Assembly (NCBI RefSeq): GCF_035222375.1
Contig: NC_085890.1
Location: forward strand, 2,790,001 to 2,854,000
Direction of reading: 5' to 3'
Length of the DNA: 64,000 bases
DNA from: Podospora pseudocomata
Taxonomy: Eukaryota > Ascomycota > Sordariomycetes > Sordariales > Podosporaceae
Shown: positions 53,001-62,666 of the stretch, piece by piece
How the letters are laid out: each line of letters opens with the position of its first letter
How positions within the stretch are numbered: position 1 is the stretch's first letter
The notes under the pieces: model-generated
Seen by the model: only the letters and a program-made list of their open reading frames with translations
Database searches by the model: none
What the model was told of the DNA's origin: nothing
Program-made: the position numbers and the translations under genes

Positions 53001-56000
53001 CTTCAGGAGATGCAGGTGAGAACTTGGTCCCTTCAGTATACCATGCTCAAGGTCGGCATTCAGCAGCATCCAGACGCTTTCCCCAACTACGAAAACGACT
53101 TGGCCGAGTACCTGGCGGCCGTTCATCAAGTTCTCGGTCTGCGCAAGAGCTGCAAGTCGTCCAACAAGATCTTCCTCAAGATGATGCGGGTGGAGCTCCT
53201 GAAGCAGAGGAACATTGAGAACTGGGAAGATTACCTGGGGCAGGTCCTTTACGATCTGCACGGCTTGAAGCTCGGAGTTGGTATCTGGGAGGTTCAGGAG
53301 CATGGCTGCGAGCCTGAGAATCTCGAGAAGCGCCAGGCTCTGCAGCTTGTCGAGAAGATCACCGTCCTTGCCAACAGGATGTCGATGAAGGATCTCCTGA
53401 AATCGGATCTCAAGACCACGATTGAGCGGATGCAGCAGGCGATTGGGACTACCAAGTCCAATCCCCAGATGACGCACAATCTGCGCAATTACACCGAGTA
53501 CCTCAAGACTCCCATCCACCCCTTGCACCTCTTCCAGGCGCTCGACGGCAGTATCGACCTCGACGCCGTCACCATTAACACCGTGGACAGCGCTCCCGCC
53601 AAGCACGGGTGGTACTTCCTCCTCGGCATGATCGGTCTAACCAAATTTAAGGGCGTCGAGCTCGCGCGGCGCCAAACACCGGGCGCTACTGACGATCTCC
53701 GCATTGGCGCCACGTACCTGCGCCTCCAGCTTCAGTTCACCCCCGACCGTTGGGATGCGTGGTTCCGTCTGGCCGAGTGCTTCGACTATGAGCTGGACGA
53801 GTCTGTCCTCTGGAGCGCGGACAAGATGAACAAGGACCGGGCTGAGCTGGTGAAGTTCCAGCGAAGCTCTATCCACTGTTACACGCTGGCGTTGTCGCAT
53901 TCGTATGCCTGGTCGGCTGACCCGCACGCGTATGGGGCTTCAGAAGATGAGAAGGAGGCGCTGAACGACATGTACCGCGAGTTTGGCATGCGGATGTATG
54001 CCTCCAGCCGGGAGCCGTTTGCGATGGAGCCGTTCAAGCACTCTGATCAGGAGAGGTGGTTTATCGAGCCAGAAGGGATCGAGACTTTCCGACGGATTCG
54101 TCACAACGAGATGACAGACTATCAGGTCTGGAAGTTTGCGGCTCACCTGTTCCGCAAGGCGATGGAGGGCAAGCCAAAGGAGTGGAAGAACCCTTACATG
54201 GTGGCGAAGTGCCTGTGGAAGATGTACACCAAGGCGCCCGAGGAGCTGGATGAGAACACTCGCCGGCATCGTCCCACAGTGAAGATGATTCTGAAGGCGC
54301 TCGAGAAGACAGTGGAGGTGGTGTCGGCGTTGCCGAAGCCTCGCAGTGGTCAGGATCCGATTCTCGAGCCGCACTACAAGATTGTCTCTGTGGTTGACAA
54401 GCTGGTTCGTCGGGGGGATTTACCCCGTCAAGAGGCTGCTGATCTTCTTCAGCGTCAGCCGTACGCTATCGACAGAGGGAAACCAGTTACGGTCGATACC
54501 CCTGAGGAGTGGGAGGCGTACATTATCCGGTGCTTGCGGTACTTGCGAGACAAGGATAAGTCCAACTGGCAACATCGCATTATCATGCGGCATGCTCGGG
54601 TGCTCTTTCCCGACTCCGTGGACGAGAACGACCCTGCCAACGTCGACGCCGCCAAGGCAGCCTTTGCCGTCTTGAGAGAAAACATGTTCACCAAGACCAT
54701 GGTGATGAACGTCTGGAAGTGTGAAGCCGAGCGTTCTGGTCGGCACTACGTCTACACCTGGCGCTACATCAAATATGTCGCCAAAATCCTCGCCGCCCTG
54801 AACGACAGAACCAACCTCGAGGCTGTCCTCCGACGTATTCGCAAGCGCGGCGCTGACTTTTACTACTTCAACGAGCTCTGGCAGTACTGTGTCCAAATCT
54901 ACCTCAAGCTGATCAGGCAAACCTTCGACGTCCCCTCCGCCGGCGAGGACGCCTTTAAGACGTTGAATACCGAAGAATTCGACGTCGTAGGCGAGAAAAT
55001 CACCGAGTGGGCCACCACGCCCGCAGCAGAATCCCACCCTGCCCTCAACGCAATGAAGGAAGCGGTCGAGCTGAAGAAGTTGAACTCCAACCTCATGAAG
55101 GCGGGTCCCATCGACGACCTCATCACAGACTGCTACTCAACCATCTACCTCGATGTCAGACCTGAGCTGCCCCGGCCAGCTGAACATAGCACCGAAACAC
55201 AACCGGGTGAAGATTCCTCTCAGCAACCACCACCGTCCGCTTCTCAAGACGGGGTTGGGGTTGGGGTTCCGGCGGCGGAACTCAAAAGCAAGCTCCTCCA
55301 GAACCTGGTCGCCCAAGAAGAAAAGACCGTTCTCGGCTCGTTGCGGGCGGTGTCGGAGCAGCCTGACCGTTCTGAAAAAGCGTCCGTGGCAGGGGATGCA
55401 GCACCGCGAAGCCACAGACTGGGTGTTCGTCGGCCGAACATCCTGCGCAAGGCGGACGATGCCGTGCAGGCTGTTTTGCGGGTTGCTGAGGCGCCAAAGT
55501 GGGCGGTTAGCGGTGCCTCCCGCGGCAGAGGTAAAAATGGGCGGACGCCAAGGGAGAGCGAGGATGAGGAGGGGGAGGAGGGGGGGGAGGAGGAGGGGGA
55601 GGATGTGGAGATGAAGGGTTCCGGTGCTGCTGCGGGTGGACATTCAAGGAAGGCGAGTAAGGCGAGTAAGGCGAGTAATAATGCTGGGGGGGTTGTGGGT
55701 GTTGGGAGCGAAAGGTCGACTCCTGGGCCCGGGGGTTGGAATGATGATGATGACGATGAGAGTGACTTGAGTGATGTGCCGCCGGATTATGAGGATGATA
55801 TTCCGGAGAGTCTGCTGTTTCCCAGTTTGGGGAAGGTTGCTAAGGTGGAGAGCGAGGGGGAGGACGAGGAGGAAGGGGAGGAGGAGGAAGGGGAAACGGT
55901 CATGGAAGGGGAGGAGACGGTCATGGAGGAGGGGGATCAGACTGCTGAATTGGGGGATGATAATATGGAGGAGGACGAGGAGGGAGAAGAGGAGGAGGAT

Positions 56001-56327
56001 GAAGGAGAAGAGACCCATGCTGAAGATGGACCAGATGAGGAAATGGTGGATACCGAGATGGAAGATGTGGGACCTCGATCTGATCATGAGGACGAGGTGG
56101 TGGATGAGGTGGAGGAGGGGGAGCAGGCTGATGATGAGGATGATGAGGATGAAGAAGATGGGGAGGAGGAGGAAGACGAGGACGATGATGAGGATGAGGC
56201 GGAAGAGGCTGAGGAAGAAGAGGAGGAGGACGGGCATGAGCGGCCGGTGGAGATGGCGGAGGCTGGTGATGGGGAGGATGATGAAGAGGCTACTGAGGAT
56301 GAGGGGCCAGAGCAGGATGTCGAGTAG
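50061..56327 (+). CDS. hir3: Histone transcription regulator 3 (HIR3/CABIN1 homologue)
   Basis: A very long single exon of 2088 residues if started at 50061 (ACCATGG, MEKPHRTNANRF). The frame is open about 450 nt further upstream, but the family begins with the conserved block ALKLFQTALKLHSQGPKFF close to the N-terminus. The N-terminal third contains TPR-like helices, and the middle and C-terminal parts are helical repeats with VEVVSALPKPRSGQDPILEP and similar stretches. The last 250 residues are strongly acidic (Glu/Asp runs from about 1845). Hir3 is the scaffold of the HIR histone H3-H4 chaperone complex, which represses histone genes outside S phase and deposits histones independently of replication. 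No second HIR subunit is nearby. Confidence 0.9.
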   Translation: MEKPHRTNANRFAAQPAFQAINVEPDEIVDEEIDNTRDIQVEDALKLFQTALKLHSQGPKFFDDAADAYNALFSSEIFKYPEAKTEYERAEAGEDGVLAVEPTFATVLDAAAAETDTLSNTLPQAFYLAYKNHGQFIVDRIRRKIRKAFVAKSAALEDPAVLEDARKALEDFSAALDRDPSDAELWRKTARIAAFLKSSRISRYSLEAAIELDDDPAVDEVEPPSLAEGYAGEDLKDQLQVLGDEMALGHPIMKPFVERGLPPMLKRYQDAIPFLPNPAKSLAVPKKQTTDVPPPRHVISAASSSWTELGAAMARFVEEEGLSGQAVFLETPDAADDEDIQMEIDMQLLPPDSSPPPDRSSECAVKDEQASGEQSEKPQAAEEESTPMVAEPASLGEATGKERALPSRKRSQSVAGLPDPPEEEAAEGKRSKRTRRRETGRRETAAEEIVDPARLLATQLQPLQAADQNLFQTTKNLLENLGVTDHVTLERIAEVLDSCASDDRMGKIQNLSTVDLRDSILQFDEENATVLLSKRERPQLSLSAFLEHTKSGSQRANEAPAFDETRGVRAFVEKINNGWYPVQDVVFEFFKIIMPTYTGTKWPDHTKTTLSDVITQFGSSIYERVTYELDLCLAKGDHEAHLELVKLVHMVFELYLDVYERTTNPNSTAEESTKVEIQLRVDKWMDLTTEVTRQRNPNTDDELSSRFLWAGVYATTLAKDTPRDHILNCWHSMYDHLLESSISEITLPNNAVMPEISTAAAEREISKLTTMDFFLGLFQEDMGDPTSVIDSLEPVLNPENVYITVPGTSEPNGTDGDHSWAKQQKLPLLECASQSLTDLWKFLKRSSTELRLLLWSRLGEAYGKISYATKQFSCFLRSIETIITDFEHADYLETPPEPRRALFMTMIKALDDLIIQSLHLALNDNSAFDIIDEEHLKSTLSALAKLSCLLHVAAMYEDETRIGMRPAPANNSTLRSFLNKLQEMQVRTWSLQYTMLKVGIQQHPDAFPNYENDLAEYLAAVHQVLGLRKSCKSSNKIFLKMMRVELLKQRNIENWEDYLGQVLYDLHGLKLGVGIWEVQEHGCEPENLEKRQALQLVEKITVLANRMSMKDLLKSDLKTTIERMQQAIGTTKSNPQMTHNLRNYTEYLKTPIHPLHLFQALDGSIDLDAVTINTVDSAPAKHGWYFLLGMIGLTKFKGVELARRQTPGATDDLRIGATYLRLQLQFTPDRWDAWFRLAECFDYELDESVLWSADKMNKDRAELVKFQRSSIHCYTLALSHSYAWSADPHAYGASEDEKEALNDMYREFGMRMYASSREPFAMEPFKHSDQERWFIEPEGIETFRRIRHNEMTDYQVWKFAAHLFRKAMEGKPKEWKNPYMVAKCLWKMYTKAPEELDENTRRHRPTVKMILKALEKTVEVVSALPKPRSGQDPILEPHYKIVSVVDKLVRRGDLPRQEAADLLQRQPYAIDRGKPVTVDTPEEWEAYIIRCLRYLRDKDKSNWQHRIIMRHARVLFPDSVDENDPANVDAAKAAFAVLRENMFTKTMVMNVWKCEAERSGRHYVYTWRYIKYVAKILAALNDRTNLEAVLRRIRKRGADFYYFNELWQYCVQIYLKLIRQTFDVPSAGEDAFKTLNTEEFDVVGEKITEWATTPAAESHPALNAMKEAVELKKLNSNLMKAGPIDDLITDCYSTIYLDVRPELPRPAEHSTETQPGEDSSQQPPPSASQDGVGVGVPAAELKSKLLQNLVAQEEKTVLGSLRAVSEQPDRSEKASVAGDAAPRSHRLGVRRPNILRKADDAVQAVLRVAEAPKWAVSGASRGRGKNGRTPRESEDEEGEEGGEEEGEDVEMKGSGAAAGGHSRKASKASKASNNAGGVVGVGSERSTPGPGGWNDDDDDESDLSDVPPDYEDDIPESLLFPSLGKVAKVESEGEDEEEGEEEEGETVMEGEETVMEEGDQTAELGDDNMEEDEEGEEEEDEGEETHAEDGPDEEMVDTEMEDVGPRSDHEDEVVDEVEEGEQADDEDDEDEEDGEEEEDEDDDEDEAEEAEEEEEEDGHERPVEMAEAGDGEDDEEATEDEGPEQDVE
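55560..56325 (+). repeat. Low-complexity GAG/GAT-rich coding tract
   Basis: The end of hir3 is a purine-rich tract of GAG, GAA, GAT and GAC codons. It yields acidic protein on the plus strand and long spurious open frames on the minus strand (Ser- or Leu/Ile-rich) and in other plus frames (Arg/Met-rich). These shadow frames are not genes. Confidence 0.85.
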
Positions 56328-56947
56328 GGCTTTGCTGTTAAGCTCAGTGGCGGGTGCATATGTGTTCTGGGTGGTTAAATTGAGGGCGTCAGTGATTTCG
56401 GGTAGCTATTTGAAGCGAAAAGGGTTATGGGGGCATTGCTAATGTTGCGTTGATTTGCATGTTTTATGATGAGTCCATCATGAGCTATTTCCCCAGTGCT
56501 GCCTTCTAGTATTTCTAAGAATTTACAGTTACTCTTGCCGCATTCCGTCAGTTCATCCTCGCCTGCTAATAAAAGCAATGACATCAAAGCTCACGAGAGC
56601 TACCCCTGTATTTGGAGGCGGGGCCAGCCCGCCTGCCGGGAAAGCCCCACCATCCTGCTGGGCAAGCAGCACCCCGCGCGTCACCTGCAACCCCACCAAA
56701 CTCACCTGCCTTGTCTGCCTGCCCTGCATCTGCTTGGGGTCCTGTCTTGGCCGACGCCTCTAAAGCTTCCTCTTTACAAACACTTTTACTCTCCTCCAAG
56801 CATCTTCTTACTTCCACTCTCAAATCCCATAACTCGTCGACATCTTCTCCCTCTCAAACCAAACTCTTCCTCCCGTAACGAGCTACTACCTTATCTATTC
56901 CAACCAAAACCGAGCCCCTCATCACCAAATCAGGCAAAACAGCAACC
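56328..56947. other. Intergenic between hir3 and the E2 gene
   Basis: Both flanking genes are on the plus strand. The right half (56760-56947) is C/T/A-rich leader-like sequence before the E2 start. No gene is visible. Confidence 0.6.
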
Positions 56948-57553
56948 ATGTCTTCGTCCAAGAGAATCACCAAGGTACTTACTTTTCCCTCCCCTCCCTT
57001 TCCCCTTTCCTCCCCAATAACTGACTAACCTTTTGCCCTTCAGGAGCTAAACGACTGCCTCACCTCCCCACCCCCCTCCATCACCATCACCCTCCCCTCG
57101 GAATCCAACATCTCACTCTGGCACATCACCCTCACCGCACCCCCGGAATCAATCTACTCCGGCGGTAAATTCGGCCTGATTGTGCAGTTTCCCCCAGAAT
57201 ACCCCTTCAAACCTCCCACCATCACCTTCGCAACCCGCATCTACCACCCCAACATCACCAACGAGACAAACGGCTCCATCTGCCTTTCGTTGCTCAAAAC
57301 AGACAACTGGAAGCCGTCAACCAAGATTGTCACTGTGCTGGAGGCGATTAGACAACTGCTTGTCGAGCCGCAGCCGGATGACCCATTGGAAACAAGAATC
57401 GCGGAGCAGTACAAGAATGAGAGGAAGGAGTTCGAGAAGGAGGCGAGGGCGTATGTGGGGAGGTATGCCAAGGGGCCGGTGAAGTTTGGCACCGAGGCGG
57501 GGGCGGCGACGACTGGGGGGGAGGGACCACAGCAGCAACAACAGGTGTCTTAG
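56948..57553 (+). CDS. Ubiquitin-conjugating enzyme E2
   Basis: Two exons (56948-56974 and 57044-57553) give 178 residues. The first exon is 27 nt (MSSSKRITK), the second starts ELNDCL. The UBC fold is complete: an N-terminal helix, YSGGKFGLIVQFPPEYPFKP, the HPN motif at 77-79 and the active-site Cys at C89 in NGSICLSLL, then WKPSTKIVTVLEAIRQLLVE and PDDPL. A 30-residue Gly/Gln-rich tail follows the fold. It should take ubiquitin from E1 and pass it to substrates with an E3. It resembles the UBE2D/UBE2E-like class and S. pombe Ubc14, but the helix after the active site is not the common SICSLL form, so I leave the subfamily open. Confidence 0.92.
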
Positions 57554-58553
57554 TTTGATGTTTGGGGTCTTTGGACCGGGGGTGGGGGGGGGGGGTGCCG
57601 CCGAGGTTTCCTCCGAGAACGACGAATGCTCTTTTGGAGCGGCAGCGGGCGGCGTCTTGGTGGGCTGATGTTTGAGGTGCTTGGAGCTAGGGCGTGTTAG
57701 GAGGGTTTTTGGGGGGTGGTGTTGCTGGACCTGCTGTTTGGGAGGGGTTCGTGTGGTGTTTTGGGAGAGGAGGATGGGGGAGAAGGTAGTTGGGGGAAAA
57801 GAGATTGTAATTGTGTGTTTTTTGGTTGGGTTTGACCCATTACAGCGAAGTCTACCAAGACAGTTATTCGGGATATGATACATGTTGAGGGGTTAGTTGA
57901 TGGTGAAGACATGGCAGCGGTAGTCATTTTATCAATCAAATACAAGCACTTCAAATTACTGAGGTCACCATCACAAAACATCATGTATTTGATCTCGAGA
58001 TGTGAACAAACGCGCTCCTTTGTATTTTTCGACTCCCCTCTTCCTTCGCATTCACTAACTAGCCAGCCAGTCCCTAACTTACACACACCACAACATGCTG
58101 AAGAAGAACGAACAGAAGGGAAATATGAACAAGAAGAAAAGTCTTCACAGAAAATGAAAAGAGATGATGCTATGCTATTTTGAACCACCCAAAATAAACA
58201 AACAAAAAAAGCCCAGAATATGCCCCCCCCTGATCACCGTTTGTTTGCCCCCTTTGCCATTTGCCTTCCCCAAATAGGTACAAGAACCCCAGAGAGACCC
58301 TCGCCGTTTATAATGCTTTGACCCCCTTCCCTCCAGCCTTCTTCTCTTTTTCCCCCGGAGCTGATGATTTTTCGCAAAGTGTGTTTTGACAAAAGAAAGC
58401 CTCGGTTGCTGTCACAACGTCCCCGACGTGACAGCACCCGGTTGTGATGTGATGTGATGTGGTCTAAAACAAAAGAAATTCCTTGCTTCAAAACGTCACC
58501 CCCACCCTCCTCCAAGCAGCAGAAGCAAAGCCAGAGACAGGCCGAGGATCACT
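57554..58553. other. Intergenic, convergent 3' ends
   Basis: One kilobase between the stops of the E2 and TBC genes. It contains a G run near 57585, an A-rich part at 58130-58210 and a short GTGAT repeat at 58444-58461. No supported gene. Confidence 0.55.
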
Positions 58554-60813
58554 CTACATCACCTCCGCAGCCCTGACCTGCTCCTTGTTTCCCCCCGACT
58601 TATTCCCACCCACCCTTCCAAAAACCCCCCTCATGCCGCCGTCCACCCCCCCAGCTAAATCCAACCCCCTCGTCCCTGTTCCCCCGTTGTTGCTACTCCC
58701 ACCGCCCAAAGCAGCAGCCTCCTGCTCCGCCTTCCACCTCCTAATCCCATCCCTCCTCTCCTGCCTCTTCTCCTCAACATCATCCTGGCTCAAATGCCCG
58801 ATCCCGTTCCGCCTCTTGTAGCACAAATCCATCAGCGCGTTCGCGTCCAGCAGCTTCCGTGGAAACTGCTGCACAACCCCAAACATCTCCATCGGATCCT
58901 GCACCGCCTTGATCTCGGGCTCCCCCAGCTTGAAGATCGTCAACGCAACCCTAAACAGCGTCCTGCTCCCCTCGTAGAAAAACACGTCCCAGACTCTCAG
59001 GACCGTCTCGATGGGGAGAGTCCCGATGAAACAAGACATGAACCAGGCCGTCATGCAGAGTGTTATGGCAGGGAGCCGATTAGGATCGCTCACGCTCTGC
59101 TGGTTGGCCCTGTGTCCGCTGCCGGGGAGGCCTCGTTTGGGTTTCTTCTTTCCCCCTCCTCCCCCGCCCAGTCCCATGTCCTCGTCGCCTCCTATTTGCT
59201 TCCAGACATTAGGGAGAGAGTCCTTGAGCGCCACCATCAAAACCCCAAGATCAACTTTTGATCCCTCCAGGCTCATCTCGTGCGTGCCCGGAAGATAAAC
59301 CCTGGTGATGACATTAAGCAACCAAAACGCCTGCTCCTCGGTCTCGACAAACAGCAGCAGTAACCCAGCCAGAAAGTTCAGACTCTGACAGTACCCGATC
59401 CGGGGGTTATACAACGCAAACGCGTGCAAGACCCTCCTAAGCGACGTGATGATCTCCGGCTCTGGCGCTGGCTCGACCTCGACCGCATCATCTCCCTCCT
59501 CACCGCCAACCGGACTACTCGGAGGTGGCGGCGCCGGCCTGGGCGGCTTGAACCGGATATTGTCAGGAAACGTCCTGTATAAATCCTTCTCGATGTCGTC
59601 CACAATCAACGGCTTTACCTCCCCCACCAACCCCGGCATGCTCCCCGGTCCGGTGGGATCCAACGCAGCCCGCCTCAGCAAATCTTCGTACACACCCCGG
59701 TGCTTGCTCAGAATCGCCGGTCCGCCCGCGTAGTAAAACCAGGCCGCCCCTCTCCAGTCTGGCGGGATGCCCTTTCGGATGAATCTCTTCGTCTTGGTGC
59801 TGCGTGGCGGGAATCGTATAGGTCGGTCCGTCATGAGCGAGTTGTCCTTGAGAAAGGCAATCCACTTCTTGCGTCTCCTGGACAAGTATTCGGTATAACC
59901 GGCGTTCCAAGCGTCATACGCCTGGCGGGAAACATTAGGACCCGCCTTTCGGAACCCGTACCGGTCCCGGGCGCCTGGCTCCTCCGGTGGTTCCTGTGGC
60001 ATTGGTGGCGGAGCGCGAGATGGCGTTGTAGGGCGAGAAGCTGGTATCGGCATCGCTGGTATCGGCATCGTGGGTATCGGTAGCTCTGGCTGTACAGGCG
60101 ACAAGGGCGAAACTGGTCTCTCTTCCTCCCGTTCCACCGCCTGCTGCACTGGGACATCATCCCCATCCACCAACTTGGCCGAATCGTGCTTCTCCAGCCC
60201 TTCGGCTTCAGCCAGATTTCTCTTCGCGATGTGCTGTCCAAATCCAAAATCCTTCGGCAACGAGTTCGTTGGCAGTAACGACTGTCTAAACTTGGGAACC
60301 GACTGTCTCGAACCCGGACTGCCCATCGGAATCGCGATGCCAGTTGGCGCTGGCAAGCTGTCGTTCATCGCTTCCAATATCTTCTCCTTCACCACGTCGG
60401 CGTCGGAATGGTGGCTGCTTGCAGGCCTCGAGCTGTTCCTCCGTGGCATCGGGTTGTCCAAATCAGCCTGCGCAAAAATGTCCTCGTCGTCTGCAAACCT
60501 CATGCTCTTCCGTATGCTTTCAATGTCCGAATCGTTGAACCCTCTCTCGTACATTCCCATCACATCCTCCAAAAGCCCATCGTCTCCAATGATGGAGCTG
60601 TGCCACCAGCTTGCCCGAGCATAGATGTTAGTAATAGATTGGTGATCCCCGACGCTGCTCGCTTTGGTGAGAACGCTGTTTCTCTCGGTTCCCGTCGCCG
60701 TGAATAACGTGCCCTGAGCCGTGGAGGATGTGAGCTGGGATCGAAAGCTCGACCGAAGGGTTTCGTCCGGTGCTGAGAGCCATGGTGGTGGCTCTCGAGG
60801 TTGAACTGGCTGT

Positions 60814-60845
<32 letters not shown>

Positions 60846-62054
60846 TTGTTGTTCTTGTGCCGCCTGCTCTTCCCGAGCGTAGGCCTGAGTGCCACTACTA
60901 CTGGGACCCAGCACCGATCTCGCAAAGGGGCCGGCCAAGGCCGCAATGGGGGCGTTCATATTTCTCGGAGTCTCGCTTCTCGGAGCATGATCCTGCGACG
61001 GGCGAGGCGCAATCGAGGAAAACGTACTGGAAGACTGCGAGGACGAGCCAGACAGTCTCCGAAGCCTAGGCCACGGATTTCCGGGCGCGTGGGATTGCGC
61101 GTGTACTTGTTGATAATCACTCTGATACTCTCCCGACTCTTCCAGCGTCGGCTCCACCTGCGGGCGACTCAGCCCCATCCGTCGTGACGACAAAGCACCA
61201 TCAGACTGCTGCGACCGAATGCTCGTCTTCCGTGGCCGAGAAAAGTTTTCGACTGTCACGACAGTACCTTCCGATGGGGTTGGTGTGCCTCGCCTGCTGC
61301 CGGGCGGTGACTCGAAGCGCGACATCATCGAGGCTGGAGACATCGCCCCCCCGATTTGCTCGTGATGTCGGGCAAGGAGCGGGAACTTGCGTGGCGGCTC
61401 ATCGCTCGGCGGTCGAGAATGCGCCCGCGATGGGGGCTCCGATTGCGGTGTCGGCTCAGGTTCTGGTTCTGGTTCTGGTTCGTATGCCTCAATGATGAAA
61501 GGGTTCGACGACAGGCCCGGAAAAGCCGACCTGGGCGGCGGTCTCGACACGGGGTTCGACTCGGCCCTCATCCGAGCACTGCTGTTCGGAAAATGGGAGG
61601 CGGTCGGTGTCAAGGCCGGATTTCGCCGAGCATTCGGGGAGCTATAAAAGAAAGAGTCGCTGCGAGGAGAAAGGAGGTCAGGGGGGATCTGTCGGCGGTC
61701 GTGTGATAGATCGAGCGTCGGTTTCGGCGAGCTCGACGGTCGTCGTTGGTGGTTGGAGCGTGTTTGGTAAGAGTGAAGATTCTGGACGGGAAAGTTGCGG
61801 GGAGGATAGTGCTGATGGCGCTGGTTGTATTGCTGCTGGTAGTAGGAGTAGTCGGTCTGTTCGTCTGGTTTCGACCAGGGTCCGGCGTTTGGCCATTGTG
61901 GTTTCGCTTGCTGTCGGGAAGCGGGCAAGCCGTGGTGCATCATGCTGCTTGGGGCGGGATAGGCCGCACCACCACCATTATTATCATTATCATTGTCACT
62001 GTCTCCTCCTCCTCCTCCTCCTCCTCCTCCGTCTTCTCTGTGATGGCCCAACAT
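58554..62054 (-). CDS. TBC-domain Rab GTPase-activating protein
   Basis: A single-exon protein of 1166 residues. The first 700 are disordered: a Gly run at about 10-17, Ser/Pro/Arg-rich sequence, and a Gln run of about 16 near residue 410. The TBC domain lies at about 765-1080. It starts with IRKGIPPDWRGAAWFYYAG and has the arginine finger in IEKDLYR, the glutamine finger in IGYCQSLNFLAG, and later ITLCMTAWFMSCFIGTLP and RVWDVFFYEG. Both catalytic fingers are kept, so it should accelerate GTP hydrolysis on a Rab protein. The layout of a long N-terminus plus C-terminal TBC resembles the Msb3/Msb4/Gyp3-type GAPs acting in polarised secretion; that assignment is tentative. Confidence 0.92.
60803..60855 (-). 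repeat. CAG/CAA trinucleotide tract coding poly-Gln
   Basis: A mixed CAA/CAG run on the minus strand encodes about 16 consecutive glutamines within the disordered part of the TBC protein. Confidence 0.9.
62003..62030 (-). repeat. GGA trinucleotide tract coding poly-Gly
   Basis: About nine GGA triplets (TCC on the plus strand) encode the glycine run near the N-terminus of the TBC protein. Confidence 0.9.
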
Positions 62055-62634
62055 GGCGGCGGCCGATGTTGTTGAAGAAGAACGGCGGGTGTGTGCGGTG
62101 AAGGCTTCAATCCTTTAGGTGGAGGCCGTGGTGAAAAATAGCATTGGGAATTGCTTTATTTTAATTGTTATTTTCCCCAGCGCGTCGTGATCAGCGCCCA
62201 AATGAGCACGCAGCAGGCTTCTGGGCTGCGGATGCAGGGCCTGACACCGCGCTGGAGCCGGGTTGATGGTTGTTGGGATTAGTGCCGGGGAGGATCCCGG
62301 GAGCACCTGCGGAGTAGGTGGCCTGCTTACTGCCTTGGTTCGAGTTTCCTTTTCAATTTCAAGACTCTGTCTGTTCTGTTTCCTGACCATCTCTTGTCTT
62401 GCCGCTGGAAGGATACGACCGTTTCACCCGTCCAAGGTAGAGCCGGGTGACAGGCTCCGAATAATTTGCAGTCCTTGTGGTGGTTCTGTCTGCGGTTGTG
62501 CACAGTGGACGAAGCAGCAGCCGTTCGTCGCGTAACAGGGTCCGGGCAACGCACTTTCGGCCCGAGGCCAGGTTTGAGTTCGAGCTTCTCTGCGAGGGAG
62601 GATATCGAACCCAAATTGCTGGGAATTGGATGAG

Positions 62635-62666
<32 letters not shown>

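Noticed and set aside
55644-56442. Minus-strand and other-frame open reading through the acidic end of hir3
   Set aside because: They are shadows of GAG/GAT-rich codons, giving Leu/Ile-, Ser- or Arg/Met-only text.
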